From Saprospirales bacterium (GTDB lineage Bacteria; Bacteroidota; Bacteroidia; Chitinophagales; Saprospiraceae), in NCBI GenBank assembly GCA_016719895.1, contig JADJYG010000006.1, positions 280,468-344,467 of the forward strand: 64,000 nt of DNA. The letters are read 5' to 3'. Made by a program: the position numbers and the translations under genes. Below the pieces are notes generated by a model. That model was not told where the DNA came from and did no database searches. It saw only the letters and a program-made list of their open reading frames with translations. Shown in pieces: positions 34,263-43,516 of the stretch (its first letter is position 1; every line of letters begins with the position of its first letter).

Positions 34263-35667
34263 AAAATCGCAGGGCTTCCCAGCCGCCTTCCCTACCCACG
34301 CCCGATTGTTTGACGCCACCGAAAGGCGTGCGCAAATCGCGTAGCAGCCAGCAATTGACCCATACGATGCCGGCCTGCAGCTCGGCGGCGAAGCGCTGGG
34401 TGCGGCGCAGGTGGTTGGTCCAGAGGGTGGCGCTGAGGCCGTAAGGGACGCCGTTGGCCAGGGCCAGGGCTTCGTCGTCGGTGTCGAATGGCTGGATGGT
34501 GACTACCGGACCGAATATCTCTTCCTGGTTGGTGCGGCACTGGATCGGCAGGCCTTCGACGACCGTGGGGGCAATGTACCAGCCGCCGGCCAGCCGGCCG
34601 GACATAGCCAGGGCATGCCCGCCGCACAGGACCGTCCCACCCTCCTGTTTGGCCAGCTCGATGTACGACAGCACCTTGTCGAAATGCATTTTCGACACCA
34701 CAGCGCCCAAGCGGCTGCCCGGGTCGGCGGGATCGCCCACGCGCATGGCTTTGACGGCAGCGACAAAATCCTGTTTGAATTTTTCGTACAGCGGGCGTTC
34801 CACGTATATCCTCGACCCGCAAAGGCAAATTTGCCCCTGGTTGTTGAACGATGACGCCAGGGTAGTTTGCAGCATGTGGTCGTAGTCGCAGTCGGCAAAA
34901 ATCACGTTGGGATTTTTACCTCCGAGCTCGAGCGAGAGTTTTTTGAACATCGGCGCCGCAATGCGGGCGATATCGGCGCCGGCGCGGGTGCTGCCGGTGA
35001 ACGAGACCGCTTTCACCTGCGGGTGCCGTACGATAGCCTCGCCGGCGCGTGGCCCCAACCCGTGCACGACGTTGAACACACCCGGCGGCAGACCGGCGGC
35101 CGTGCAGATTTCGCCCAGCAGGCCAGCAGTATACGGCGTCACCTCAGAGGGTTTGCCGACCACGCAATTACCAGCAGCCAGTGCCGGCGCCACTTTCCAG
35201 GTAAAGAGATACAGCGGCAGATTCCAGGGAGAAATGCCGCCCACCACGCCCAGAGGCTGGCGCAGCGTGTAGCTGAGCGCTCCGGGTATATGGTAGCTTT
35301 CGGAGGCGAAGTGCAGGAGCGCCGTGGCAAAAAACTTGAAATTGAGCGCCGCTCGGGGAATGTCGACCGTGCGGGCAGTGGTAATCGTCTTGCCGGAATC
35401 CAGGCTTTCGGCTTCAGCCAGGCGGTCGAGATGGACCAGGATGCCGTCGCTGATACCGCGCAGGATGTCGTGGCGTTGTTCCAGGGGCATAGCCGCCCAG
35501 GCAGGAAAAGCGGCGGCGGCGGCCTGTACGGCAGTGTCCACATCCTCCGGACCCGAGTCGGGTATCTGGCTGTATACCGCGCCGGTGGCAGGGTTGTAAT
35601 TGTCGAGGTAATGACCGCCGGCAGGCGGCACGTATTGACCGTTGATGTAGTTTTGAATGGTGATCAT
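34228..35667 (-). CDS. aldehyde dehydrogenase (NAD-dependent, 2-hydroxymuconic semialdehyde dehydrogenase-like)
   Basis: A 479-residue ALDH superfamily enzyme with all motifs: ISPWNLPLYLF and the Rossmann segment GNCVVGKPSEVTP, VSFTGSTRAG, catalytic glutamate in LSLELGGKNPNVIF, catalytic cysteine in NNQGQICLCGSRI, EEIFGPVVTI, and FGGVKQSGVGREGG. The N-terminal NYINGQYVPPAGGHYLDNYNPATG and the overall wording match the family that oxidises 2-hydroxymuconic semialdehyde and related semialdehydes, so a role in aromatic or fatty-aldehyde catabolism is possible. Substrate is inference. It overlaps the 3' end of the AraC-type gene, so the pair is convergent rather than an operon. Confidence 0.9.
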   Translation of the reverse strand: MITIQNYINGQYVPPAGGHYLDNYNPATGAVYSQIPDSGPEDVDTAVQAAAAAFPAWAAMPLEQRHDILRGISDGILVHLDRLAEAESLDSGKTITTARTVDIPRAALNFKFFATALLHFASESYHIPGALSYTLRQPLGVVGGISPWNLPLYLFTWKVAPALAAGNCVVGKPSEVTPYTAGLLGEICTAAGLPPGVFNVVHGLGPRAGEAIVRHPQVKAVSFTGSTRAGADIARIAAPMFKKLSLELGGKNPNVIFADCDYDHMLQTTLASSFNNQGQICLCGSRIYVERPLYEKFKQDFVAAVKAMRVGDPADPGSRLGAVVSKMHFDKVLSYIELAKQEGGTVLCGGHALAMSGRLAGGWYIAPTVVEGLPIQCRTNQEEIFGPVVTIQPFDTDDEALALANGVPYGLSATLWTNHLRRTQRFAAELQAGIVWVNCWLLRDLRTPFGGVKQSGVGREGGWEALRFFTETKNVTIAG

Positions 35668-36053
35668 GCTGCGTGGCGCCCATCTCCAATGGGCAAAAAT
35701 TGGGTTAAACAGATGATGTTCCGGCTTGCCGGCAAACTGGTTATGGTCATCGGGGGAATATTGCGCGTTGCATACCGCCCGCCGGGGCGATCAGTACGCA
35801 AAAATACGCAGTGGCCTGTGCAGCCGGGCAAATATTATTGGTAGCGCTCATCCGGAATGGGCGCCTGCAGCCGCACCCATCGGGGGCATAGCCATCAACT
35901 TAAGGGCTATGTCCATCGGGTGTGTGCGCAGCGTTGGCCGGGTATTTGCCCCGGGGAAAGCAGTTTTTTTCAAACTTTGGCCGATTAAATCCAAAAATGC
36001 CGGAGAATCGTAGCGAAATTTCCGCCGCTAAAGAACAATGAAATAACCCGATT
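35668..36053. other. 386-bp divergent intergenic region
   Basis: Between the aldehyde dehydrogenase and ABC transporter starts. Both strands can hold promoters but none matches the full consensus. A weak inverted repeat (ATAGCC...GGCTAT, about 35888-35910) and A+T-richer tracts near 35960-36010 are the only structures seen. No RNA gene is evident. Confidence 0.45.
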
Positions 36054-36962
36054 ATGATTCTATCGATTCAAAATGTGGTAAAGCGGTACGATAAATATAC
36101 CGCAGTGGACCATGTGAGTTTTGACGTACCCAAAGGCAGTATTTTTGGGCTGCTCGGCCCCAATGGCGCCGGTAAAACCTCCCTGATCCGGATGATCACC
36201 ACCATCACCGGCCCCGACGAGGGCGCTATTTATCTCGACGGGGAAAAACTCAACGAACGCACGCCTGAACAGATCGGCTATATGCCGGAGGAACGCGGCC
36301 TGTACAAAAAAATGAAAGTCGGCGAGCACCTGCTCTACCTGGCCCAATTGAAAGGCTTGTCGGAAGCCAATGCCCGGAAGGAAATCAAGTTCTGGTTCGA
36401 CAAGTTTGAAATTGCAGACTGGTGGAATAAAAAGGTAGAGGAGCTGTCCAAAGGCATGCAGCAGAAAATCCAGTTTATCACCACCGTGGTGCACCAGCCC
36501 AAACTGCTGATCCTCGACGAACCGTTCAGCGGCCTCGACCCGATCAATACCACGCTGATCAAGGATGAGATCCGCCGCCTCAACGAAGCCGGCACCAGTA
36601 TCATTTTCAGCACGCACCGCATGGAGCAGGTGGAAGAGATGTGCGACCATATCGTGCTCATCAACCACGGAAAAAACGTGCTTTACGGCGAAGTGCAGGC
36701 GATCAAAAATGCATTCAAGCAAAACCTGTTCCGCATCGAGAGCTCCGATCGCCTGCCTGCCGGTTTCGATGAGCATTTTCAGGTGCTCAGCCGCCCCGAC
36801 GGCGCCGTGTCGGCCGTAACGGTGCAATTGGAACAAGACAGCCGGAGCAATGAGCTGCTGCGCTACCTCATCGACCACAACGTGCGCATTACCCGCTTCG
36901 AAGAAATTCTGCCCACGTTCAACGAAATTTTCATCCGCCGCGTCGGCGAAACGCAAAACTGA
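36054..36962 (+). CDS. ABC transporter ATP-binding protein (NatA-like)
   Basis: A 302-residue ABC ATPase: Walker A LLGPNGAGKTS, Q-loop (PEERGLYKK), signature LSKGMQQKIQ, Walker B LLILDEPFSGLDP and switch H (FSTHRMEQVEEMCDH). A C-terminal extension of about 80 residues, typical for NatA-type ATPases, follows. It is translated just before the permease gene (the start codon of the permease lies 3 bases beyond the stop), so the two form one transporter. The type, an exporter with a NatB-like permease, suggests export of sodium, drugs or envelope components; the substrate is unknown. Confidence 0.92.
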   Translation: MILSIQNVVKRYDKYTAVDHVSFDVPKGSIFGLLGPNGAGKTSLIRMITTITGPDEGAIYLDGEKLNERTPEQIGYMPEERGLYKKMKVGEHLLYLAQLKGLSEANARKEIKFWFDKFEIADWWNKKVEELSKGMQQKIQFITTVVHQPKLLILDEPFSGLDPINTTLIKDEIRRLNEAGTSIIFSTHRMEQVEEMCDHIVLINHGKNVLYGEVQAIKNAFKQNLFRIESSDRLPAGFDEHFQVLSRPDGAVSAVTVQLEQDSRSNELLRYLIDHNVRITRFEEILPTFNEIFIRRVGETQN

Positions 36963-36964
36963 CC

Positions 36965-38284
36965 ATGAGCAAACTGAAACTTATTATACAGCGCGAATAC
37001 CTCACACGCGTCCGCAAAAAATCGTTTATCATCGGCACCCTCCTGGCCCCCGTAGGTTTGCTGGTGTATTTTCTCGTAATTGTCGGCCTCACCAAATATG
37101 AGGGCGGCGGCGAGGTGAAAGTGGCCGTACTGGATGAAGCCCGCGTGATCGGCACTATCCCCGACGAACGGGGCGTCCGGTATTTACCGGCCGTAGACAA
37201 AACCCTCGAACAACTTAAATCGGAGGTGACCCAGGGCCAGTACGACGGCGTGCTGCGCATACCGCCATTGGCCAACCTGCGCCAGAAAGACCTGACGGTG
37301 TATTATTATTCCGATAAAAAACTGGCGCCGGAAAAGCGCGAACTGATCGAGCGCCGGGTGTCGGGCAAAGTGCGCGATTTCAAAATCGACTCGCTGCGCC
37401 TGGACCGCGCCAGTCTCGAGAACCTGGATACCGATGTGTCCATCGACCCGGAAAACATCACCGGCAAAGGTGAAGACGAAAGCAAATACACCATCGGCGT
37501 GGGCCTGGCCATCGGCGGTATTATGGCGTTCATCATGTTTTTTATGGTGATGATGTACGGCCAGATGGTGATGCGTTCGGTGATGGAGGAAAAGACCAAC
37601 CGGATTGTGGAGGTGATGATGTCGAGCGTGCGGCCGTTCCAACTGATGCTGGGCAAGATCATCGGCGCCGGCGCCGTAGGCCTTACCCAGGTGGTTGCCT
37701 GGATCGTGCTCAGCGGCGCAGTCATGTTTTTACTGCCGTTTTTGGTAGACGTGGATCCGCAGCAAATGCAGCCACCGGTAACTGCCGGCCAGCCGCAAAT
37801 CGACCCTGAAATGGCCCAGGGCGAAGCCTTCCGTATTTTCGCTGAACTCGGCAAACAAAACTGGCCGCTCATCGTCGGCTCCTTTGTTATCTTTTTCCTG
37901 GGAGGCTATTTTATTTACTCCTCCATGTTTGCGGCGATCGGCTCGGCCATGGGCGACGACTATGGCGAGGGGCAGGCCCTGGTGTTGCCGGTGACGATCC
38001 CGATCATTCTTGCCTTTTATATCGTGGCGTTTGTCGGCATCCGCAATCCGGATAGCGGCCTCATGATATTTGCTTCCCTGTTTCCATTGTTTTCACCGAT
38101 TGTCATGCCATTCCGAATGGCATTCAACCCACCGCCATGGCAGATTGCCCTCTCCCTGGTGCTGACGGTGGCCGCCGCCTTTTTCTTCGTATGGCTGGCC
38201 GGGCGCATCTACCGCGTCGGTATCCTGCTTTACGGCAAAAAAGTGACGTTCAAGGAAATTGGGAAATGGTTGTTTTACCGGTAG
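36965..38284 (+). CDS. ABC transporter permease (NatB/ABC-2 type)
   Basis: A 439-residue membrane protein of the ABC-2/NatB group. One transmembrane helix near the N terminus (FIIGTLLAPVGLLVYFLVIVGL), a long periplasmic domain to about residue 175, and then five or six helices (IGGIMAFIMFFMVMMYGQMV, GAVGLTQVVAWIVLSGAVMFLLPF, NWPLIVGSFVIFFLGGYFI and others). NRIVEVMMSSVRPFQLMLGKIIG is the conserved ABC-2 motif. It partners the ATPase gene immediately upstream. The stop codon TAG belongs to the GGTAGACGGTGG unit of the following repeat element. Confidence 0.9.
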   Translation: MSKLKLIIQREYLTRVRKKSFIIGTLLAPVGLLVYFLVIVGLTKYEGGGEVKVAVLDEARVIGTIPDERGVRYLPAVDKTLEQLKSEVTQGQYDGVLRIPPLANLRQKDLTVYYYSDKKLAPEKRELIERRVSGKVRDFKIDSLRLDRASLENLDTDVSIDPENITGKGEDESKYTIGVGLAIGGIMAFIMFFMVMMYGQMVMRSVMEEKTNRIVEVMMSSVRPFQLMLGKIIGAGAVGLTQVVAWIVLSGAVMFLLPFLVDVDPQQMQPPVTAGQPQIDPEMAQGEAFRIFAELGKQNWPLIVGSFVIFFLGGYFIYSSMFAAIGSAMGDDYGEGQALVLPVTIPIILAFYIVAFVGIRNPDSGLMIFASLFPLFSPIVMPFRMAFNPPPWQIALSLVLTVAAAFFFVWLAGRIYRVGILLYGKKVTFKEIGKWLFYR

Positions 38285-38365
38285 ACGGTGGACGGTGGAC
38301 GGTGGACGGTGGACGGTGGACGTCCTGCCCCGAAACCTCGGGGGTGGACGGCTTGCTTGTCCTGA
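38282..38365. repeat. ACGGTGG-heptamer repeat element, copy 2
   Basis: After the permease stop (TAG at 38282-38284), ACGGTGG occurs five times in a row (38285-38319), followed by a core CCTGCCCCGAAACCTCG and GGGGGTGGACGG. The same core with two heptamers is found in inverted position at 19031-19085. A convergent gene follows at 38394. Confidence 0.8.
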
Positions 38366-38393
38366 GACTTCGGATGCCTGGTGCCTCTACCAC

Positions 38394-38999
38394 TTAGAGG
38401 GATGGGTGAGATGATTGCAAGTAGCGGCGCCAATCGTCTTCCGTATCGATATCAGCCAATTCGGGCAGCAGGGAAATCGTTTTCCCGGCTGCCCGAATTT
38501 TTTCCAGCGTTTTTTCCCGCACCGTTTCAGTGCTCCAATCGATACCCTGAAATATGGACGGCTCCGGCGCCTGCATGCCCAGCAGGTAATACCCGCCGTC
38601 GGGGGTGGGGCCTAGTACAAAATCGGTGGCGTTCAGTCGATCGAACGCTTCCTCCAGCAGCGGGCCGCTCAGCGCCGGACAATCGCTGCCGATGATGAGC
38701 GCCCGGTGGGCCCCGGCCTCGAAGGCCCGTTGGAAAGCGTTGGCCATGCGGGCGCCTAAATCGTCGCCCGTTTGAACGAATTTGCAAAAATCGGCTGCCG
38801 GCCAGCCGTCGTTTTCCTCCAGCGCATCCGAATAAAACAACCAGCGCGCTGCCGCCGTTTCGTGCGCCGCCTGCCGCGTTTTTTCCAGTAAAAACCGGTA
38901 AATGCGCAGCGCCTCTGCGTTCCCCACCGTGCGGGCAAGCCGGGTTTTTACGGCGCCCAGCCGCGGGTTTTTGATAAAGATTAGCAATACTGGCGCCAT
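38394..38999 (-). CDS. TIGR04282/DUF2064 glycosyltransferase-like protein
   Basis: A 201-residue protein with a nucleotidyl/glycosyl transferase-like Rossmann fold. It begins MAPVLLIFIKNPRLGAVKTRLA, the family N terminus, and continues with FVQTGDDLGARMANAF, ALIIGSDCPALSGPLLEEAF and VLGPTPDGGYYLLG. These match the DUF2064/TIGR04282 family, related to the MobA and GT2-like transferases. Substrate unknown. An upstream ATG at 39032 would place 11 extra residues before the conserved start; the inner ATG at 38999 is preferred. It is convergent with the ABC permease. Confidence 0.82.
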   Translation of the reverse strand: MAPVLLIFIKNPRLGAVKTRLARTVGNAEALRIYRFLLEKTRQAAHETAAARWLFYSDALEENDGWPAADFCKFVQTGDDLGARMANAFQRAFEAGAHRALIIGSDCPALSGPLLEEAFDRLNATDFVLGPTPDGGYYLLGMQAPEPSIFQGIDWSTETVREKTLEKIRAAGKTISLLPELADIDTEDDWRRYLQSSHPSL

Positions 39000-39067
39000 A
39001 AAACATTGGTTTAATACCGGCAAAGTATTCATCTTTACGGCTCTTCCAAATTGGTACGCTCCCTTTT

Positions 39068-39469
39068 ATGAAACGTTATTTCTTTTACTTCATGGGTTCC
39101 GTTCTGCTCGCCGGCCTGGCGTCGGTAAATGCTTGTAAAAAAGACGGTTCCATCAATTCGGCAACGATTGAAATCCTTTCTCCCACGGCAGGGCAAATGT
39201 TTAATGCCGGCGAAGAGGCGCCGATAAAAGCCACACTCACCGGCAAAGAACAACTGCATGGCTGGAAGGTTGAACTGCGAAAAAAAACCGATGGTACGTT
39301 GCTTTTTACCAAAGAAATGCACACACACGACCTGATCCTGGTGATCGATGAAACCTGGACCAACACCCTGACCGAACATACCGACCTGGTGCTGGAAGTG
39401 TTCGCCCAGATCGACCACGACGGTACGCTGACGTCTAAAACCGTGGAGTTTCACGCGCATCCGGGGTAA
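39068..39469 (+). CDS. small lipoprotein with Ig-like fold
   Basis: A 133-residue lipoprotein: leader MKRYFFYFMGSVLLAGLASVNA with lipobox cysteine in NACKKDG, an 'ACKK' type found repeatedly in Bacteroidota. The mature part is a single beta domain (ATIEILSPTAGQMFNAGEEAPIKATLTG, DLVLEVFAQIDHDG) resembling an Ig-like or DUF4625-type fold and ends with HAHPG; histidines in EMHTHDL and EFHAHP suggest metal binding. Function unknown. It is divergent from the DUF2064 gene by 68 bases. Confidence 0.7.
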   Translation: MKRYFFYFMGSVLLAGLASVNACKKDGSINSATIEILSPTAGQMFNAGEEAPIKATLTGKEQLHGWKVELRKKTDGTLLFTKEMHTHDLILVIDETWTNTLTEHTDLVLEVFAQIDHDGTLTSKTVEFHAHPG

Positions 39470-39593
39470 AAGGGAACGGCCGCCAACACATCCTGCTTTT
39501 CTATTTTTTGCATGGTACGAGATTGCTGCTGAAACCCAATTTTTCCGGCATGAGGTTATTTCTAGCTCTGGACGCGCGCGCCGAAAAAAACGC

Positions 39594-40946
39594 CTAAAAA
39601 ACCACCGCTCCCCCGAACCGGAAATTCACCGCCGCGGAGCCGTACGGCGTCGCGGCATTCAGCGCATTGTCGGAGATGATAAACAGCTGCGCCGGCCCTG
39701 GCCGGATCACCACGCTGAGACCGAGGTTGGTCGCCGAGTGGCCGTTCACGCTGTACATGACGCCCAGGGTCAGCCATTTCAGGACAGCCCAGTGGGCATT
39801 TACGCCTACGGAGGTGGCGCTGCGCCGCTCGCTGTTCTGGTGGTGCACGACAGCGCCGAAAGACCAGCGCTCTGTCAGTTTGAACGTACCGCCGATGTAA
39901 AAACGGGCCGGCAGGGTAGAGTGAAAGGATTCGGCTGTCTTTTGAAATTGCAGGGCGTCGTTCAGGGTATCCAGGGCGGCGGTGAAGTCGAGGCTGTCGG
40001 TCGTGCCGTTGATGATATCGGTCCCGGGAATTTCAACGCCATCGTAGGTGAACGATCCATTGCTGCGAAAATAGTTGGCATTTTCTTTCCAGTTGATGCG
40101 TCCACCCAGATCCAGGGCGCTCGCGCTCAGGGTAAGGCGCTCGCCCAGCTGCAGCTGAAGGCCCAGGTCGAAAGCCCAGCCTGTGTTGGCCGAAAACCCA
40201 TTTTTCAGTTCATTGATGGCCAGGTCAAAGCCGAGGCCCGAGGTGTCAATGGCCGAGATGATGCTGGACGAATGGAACGCATAGTCGGTTTGCAAGGTCA
40301 ACTGGTAAATATCCGGATCGGTATAAACGCTGACCAGGCGGTGGTCGTCATCGGTTTGAAGGGAGCTGATACCGGAGAGAAACTTGGCCCGGGCGCCAAT
40401 CGTCAGGCGGTCGCCGAAGCGGCGGGCCAGGCCCAAGCTCAGTTCGTTCCAATCGAAGGTAGTGGTGGAAAAACCTACGTTCAGCGTCTGACCGATATAC
40501 GGCGCATTGCCATACCAAAACAGTTCGGCGAGCGCTTTAGGGTAGTTTACCACCGCATTGATGCGCACGGCATGGCCGGCTTGCAGATAGAAACCGGCAG
40601 GCAGGCGCAAGCCCAGGCTGACGGTCTCAAAACGCTGGTCGTAATACCCTTCGTTTTCAGGTTCCAGTTTACCGATGGCCTTGCTCAGGTCGAGGATCGT
40701 ACGATTGCCCTCCCGGCGCAACAAGTCGTTGTAAGTAATATCGCCGGAATGCGCAGCATCCAGTCCGAAAGACGGCAGGCCGATCATGAGGCGCTTGTCT
40801 TTTGGAAAAAACGCCGGGTTGGTGGCCGAGGCTTGCCAAAGGCCGGTTTGCTGGTGCAGCATGAGTTCCTGCTGCGCGCCGGCCTCCCGGGCAAACGAGG
40901 CTATGGCGATAAGAAAAATATATCGGAAAAAACAAGTCGTTTTCAT
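39594..40946 (-). CDS. DUF5723 outer-membrane protein
   Basis: A 450-residue outer-membrane protein with signal peptide MKTTCFFRYIFLIAIASFAREAGAQ. The mature region begins LMLHQQTGLWQASATNPAFFPKDKRLMIGLPSF, a wording typical of DUF5723 and the PorV/FadL-like barrels, and continues with long amphipathic strands (for example LTIGARAKFLSGISSLQTD, LTLSASALDLGGRINWKENA, ARFYIGGTFKLTERWSFGAV) and ends with phenylalanine. Probably a 14-stranded barrel in the outer membrane. It is the last gene of a three-gene unit with a lipoprotein and another barrel; the intergenic gaps are 33 and 47 bases. Confidence 0.82.
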   Translation of the reverse strand: MKTTCFFRYIFLIAIASFAREAGAQQELMLHQQTGLWQASATNPAFFPKDKRLMIGLPSFGLDAAHSGDITYNDLLRREGNRTILDLSKAIGKLEPENEGYYDQRFETVSLGLRLPAGFYLQAGHAVRINAVVNYPKALAELFWYGNAPYIGQTLNVGFSTTTFDWNELSLGLARRFGDRLTIGARAKFLSGISSLQTDDDHRLVSVYTDPDIYQLTLQTDYAFHSSSIISAIDTSGLGFDLAINELKNGFSANTGWAFDLGLQLQLGERLTLSASALDLGGRINWKENANYFRSNGSFTYDGVEIPGTDIINGTTDSLDFTAALDTLNDALQFQKTAESFHSTLPARFYIGGTFKLTERWSFGAVVHHQNSERRSATSVGVNAHWAVLKWLTLGVMYSVNGHSATNLGLSVVIRPGPAQLFIISDNALNAATPYGSAAVNFRFGGAVVF

Positions 40947-40979
40947 GGAAATATGTTTTTAAAGTACGCACTGCCGGGC

Positions 40980-42566
40980 TCAGTACCTCGTTTTTACCTT
41001 CATGCCCAATTTTACTGCCGTTTGCTGGTTCGCCAGCAGTTTGACCGGCGTAAGGCCGCCGTTGGCGGTGGTGAAGAACGTGCGCAACAGAATCTTATCG
41101 GTCTGGCGCACCCGGTCGAAGCGCGCGATATCCATGGATACAAAGGTTTCCGTGCGTTTTTGGCCGATGGCATTGCCGCCAGCGTCCACCGGGGCGGCTT
41201 CCATGATAAACTGCGGGGCGCCGACAAAAAGGGAATCGACCGCCTGGGCGTTCTCATCCAGAAAGTAGAGCTGCAACGCCGTTGCGATAGGCGTCTGGTT
41301 TTCGGTCACCACTTTAAATTCCACCGATTCGATATGCGCGGTATCGATATCGCCGTAGCTGCCGAAGTTTAAATCAAGCGTTTGTTCGGCGCCAAAATCC
41401 TGCACCGAGCCTTCCAGCACGAGTTCCACGTTCATGCGCAGGGCGATGGTGCTTTCGTTGGTCAAAAAACCAATGATCGAAGGGTCGCGTTTGGCGTTCG
41501 ATATGCCGGCCACCTCGTAAATCAGTTGCGTTGGTTGCGCATTGAAAATTGTAGCGATATTGGAATTGGTGCCATCCAGCACGACGTGGGTGTATTTCGT
41601 TTGCCCGATTTCGCCGGCAACCCACGAGGGATAATCGAAGTCGATGCTGTCGTTGTTGAACACCGAACTTTCCAGTTTGTATTCCTCGCCGTCTTTGCCG
41701 ATAAAGCTCAGGTATTTAACCACGCCGCGGGTCGGAAATCCCCAGGAATTCGATATGGTCATGGTGACCTTCGGGTCTTTCACCTGTACGTTGCCTTTCA
41801 GGTTGGTTTGGTTGATGTCGATATCGATCGTGTCGAGCGTGAGCGGGTATTCGGAGAATCCCCAATAGCCTTCCACATAGGAAAGGGTAAAATTTTGGAG
41901 CGAGATACCGACCCCGGGAAAACCCGGGAACGGTTCGGGGAATACAATGCGTTCGCCGCCCGGCAAATAGGCTTCGTAGCGAAACTGGAGGGTATTGCTG
42001 TCGGAAAGCAGGGTGTATCCACCAAGGTTGAAGGTGGGAGAAAAAATATTGCTGTTGGCGCCTACCGTAAACGGGTACTCGAAAACCACCCCGTTTTTCG
42101 ACATCTGCGGGATAGAAAACACCCCATGAACCGGCTCAGGCAGGGAGTTGAAAATGATGACGATCATATCGCCCGTCAGCACGTCGGTCCGGCGCACAAA
42201 TACGGAGTCGGGCACCTCAAGTGGGTAGGCGTAGAGGCTGTCAGGCACCGGAATAGGCGGGGCGTTGGGCGGGAAATTAAAAAACGCAAAAATATCGCTC
42301 GCCGGTTTTTCCGCCACATCGCCGCTGTAGTACAGGGTCATGGTGTTGTCGGCGTTTACGACGATAGTATCGCCGCTCAGGGAGTCGTTCAGCACTTTGA
42401 ACATCAGGTCTTTGAGGCTCAGCGTCGTATTAAACAAAGGAAAGGCATATTCTGCCGTATGCTCCGCAAATGCAGCGTCGTCCAGATTAGCCTTTTTGCA
42501 CGCCGGATACATGCTCGCCAGTACCAGTACCGGGAACAGCAAACTCAACCAGTTTTTAAATCGCAT
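40980..42566 (-). CDS. large lipoprotein of unknown function
   Basis: A 528-residue lipoprotein: leader ending in lipobox PACKK (MRFKNWLSLLFPVLVLASMYPACKKANLDDAA). The mature part is all-beta in appearance with repeated short strands (LYYSGDVAEKPASDIFAFFNFPPNAP, QNFTLSYVEGYWGFSEYPLTLDTIDIDINQT, GVVKYLSFIGKDGEEYKLESSVF). I do not recognise the family. It lies between two outer-membrane barrel genes on the same strand, 33 bases from DUF5723 and 47 bases from the PorT-like gene, which suggests a surface-exposed complex made of one lipoprotein and two barrels. Confidence 0.7.
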   Translation of the reverse strand: MRFKNWLSLLFPVLVLASMYPACKKANLDDAAFAEHTAEYAFPLFNTTLSLKDLMFKVLNDSLSGDTIVVNADNTMTLYYSGDVAEKPASDIFAFFNFPPNAPPIPVPDSLYAYPLEVPDSVFVRRTDVLTGDMIVIIFNSLPEPVHGVFSIPQMSKNGVVFEYPFTVGANSNIFSPTFNLGGYTLLSDSNTLQFRYEAYLPGGERIVFPEPFPGFPGVGISLQNFTLSYVEGYWGFSEYPLTLDTIDIDINQTNLKGNVQVKDPKVTMTISNSWGFPTRGVVKYLSFIGKDGEEYKLESSVFNNDSIDFDYPSWVAGEIGQTKYTHVVLDGTNSNIATIFNAQPTQLIYEVAGISNAKRDPSIIGFLTNESTIALRMNVELVLEGSVQDFGAEQTLDLNFGSYGDIDTAHIESVEFKVVTENQTPIATALQLYFLDENAQAVDSLFVGAPQFIMEAAPVDAGGNAIGQKRTETFVSMDIARFDRVRQTDKILLRTFFTTANGGLTPVKLLANQQTAVKLGMKVKTRY

Positions 42567-42613
42567 CGGAATTAAATTGGGTTTGGTACGTAAAATTAGA
42601 CGGGCCGTCGGGA

Positions 42614-43516
42614 TTAAAAACTAAAACCAACAGAGGCCTGGATGACCACATTCCTATCGGAGTCCTGGCGGAATATCAGCGCGCCATTGTCGGTAGCTGC
42701 TTTGGACAAGTCGGCGTCGGCATTCGTAACGTCGGCCAGGCCATACTGCAGCCGCATCCCGAAAAACAGCGAACGGCTCAGGTAATACGAAATTCCGGCC
42801 ACCAAACCATAATCCAGCGTGTTGTACAAATTGCCCTTGTCTTCCGGGTAGTCGTAATAGGCGCCAAGGGTTTTGGGCAATTCCAGTGTTTTGGCATCCA
42901 CTTTGGCCACCACCGTTTGGGTATTGTCGCCCCGGCCGGGAGCATCCTTGCGGAAATTATAATCGAGGTTAAACTCCAGGTCGCTGATCGCATTTTGAAG
43001 CGGCGCCGTACGGCCGTCGGTATAACTGAGCGACCCGTCGCCGATCGATTGCACCATCAGGCCGGCATAAGCTCCTGCAGAAAGTTCAAAATCTTTCCAC
43101 CGGCCATACGCCAGCACGGGAAAGTCGATGTACGCATTGGTGACATTGATCAGGTAGCGGGAGTTGCCGGTGCTCAGGATACTCCCGCCGTCAAACCGGA
43201 AAATCCGGTAGGACGCTCCGTCGAACGTGTACTTTGCCCCTCTTTTCGTGTATAAAACCTCGCCGCGCAGGCCAAAATTATCCGAAAAGGCATAGCCTAC
43301 CGAAAGGCCGATGTGAAATCCCGTGATGGTTTTCCAGTTTTCCAGATCCGCCCCGGCCGCACTGACTTCGGAGGGGCCCGCCATACGGGCGAAATTGAGG
43401 CCAGTTTTAAAGCCATAACGCAATTGCGCCTGCACGGCGCTGCTGCCAACCAGCGCCAGGAGCACAACGCAACACCAACGAAACAAGAGAAATCGAATGT
43501 TAATTGAATGGGTCAT
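42614..43516 (-). CDS. PorT-family outer-membrane barrel protein
   Basis: A 300-residue protein from ATG 43516 (MTHSINIRFLLFRWCCVVLLALVGSSAVQAQ, a signal peptide). The mature sequence starts LRYGFKTGLNFARMAGPSE, the opening strand of the PorT/OMP_b-brl_2 family, and shows GFHIGLSVGYAFSDNFGLRGEVLYTKRGAKY, VLAYGRWKDFELSAGAYAGLMV, and final strands ending in SVGFSF. A long insert near residue 190 contains DAPGRGDNTQ. The frame is open about 130 codons further upstream but crosses a divergent gene start. It is the first gene of the three-gene outer-membrane unit. Confidence 0.82.
   Translation of the reverse strand: MTHSINIRFLLFRWCCVVLLALVGSSAVQAQLRYGFKTGLNFARMAGPSEVSAAGADLENWKTITGFHIGLSVGYAFSDNFGLRGEVLYTKRGAKYTFDGASYRIFRFDGGSILSTGNSRYLINVTNAYIDFPVLAYGRWKDFELSAGAYAGLMVQSIGDGSLSYTDGRTAPLQNAISDLEFNLDYNFRKDAPGRGDNTQTVVAKVDAKTLELPKTLGAYYDYPEDKGNLYNTLDYGLVAGISYYLSRSLFFGMRLQYGLADVTNADADLSKAATDNGALIFRQDSDRNVVIQASVGFSF

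Noticed and set aside
38285..38319. ACGGTGG tandem units taken as a coding repeat
   Set aside because: The run lies after a stop codon and has no open frame with homologous protein; it matches a non-coding copy at 19 kb.
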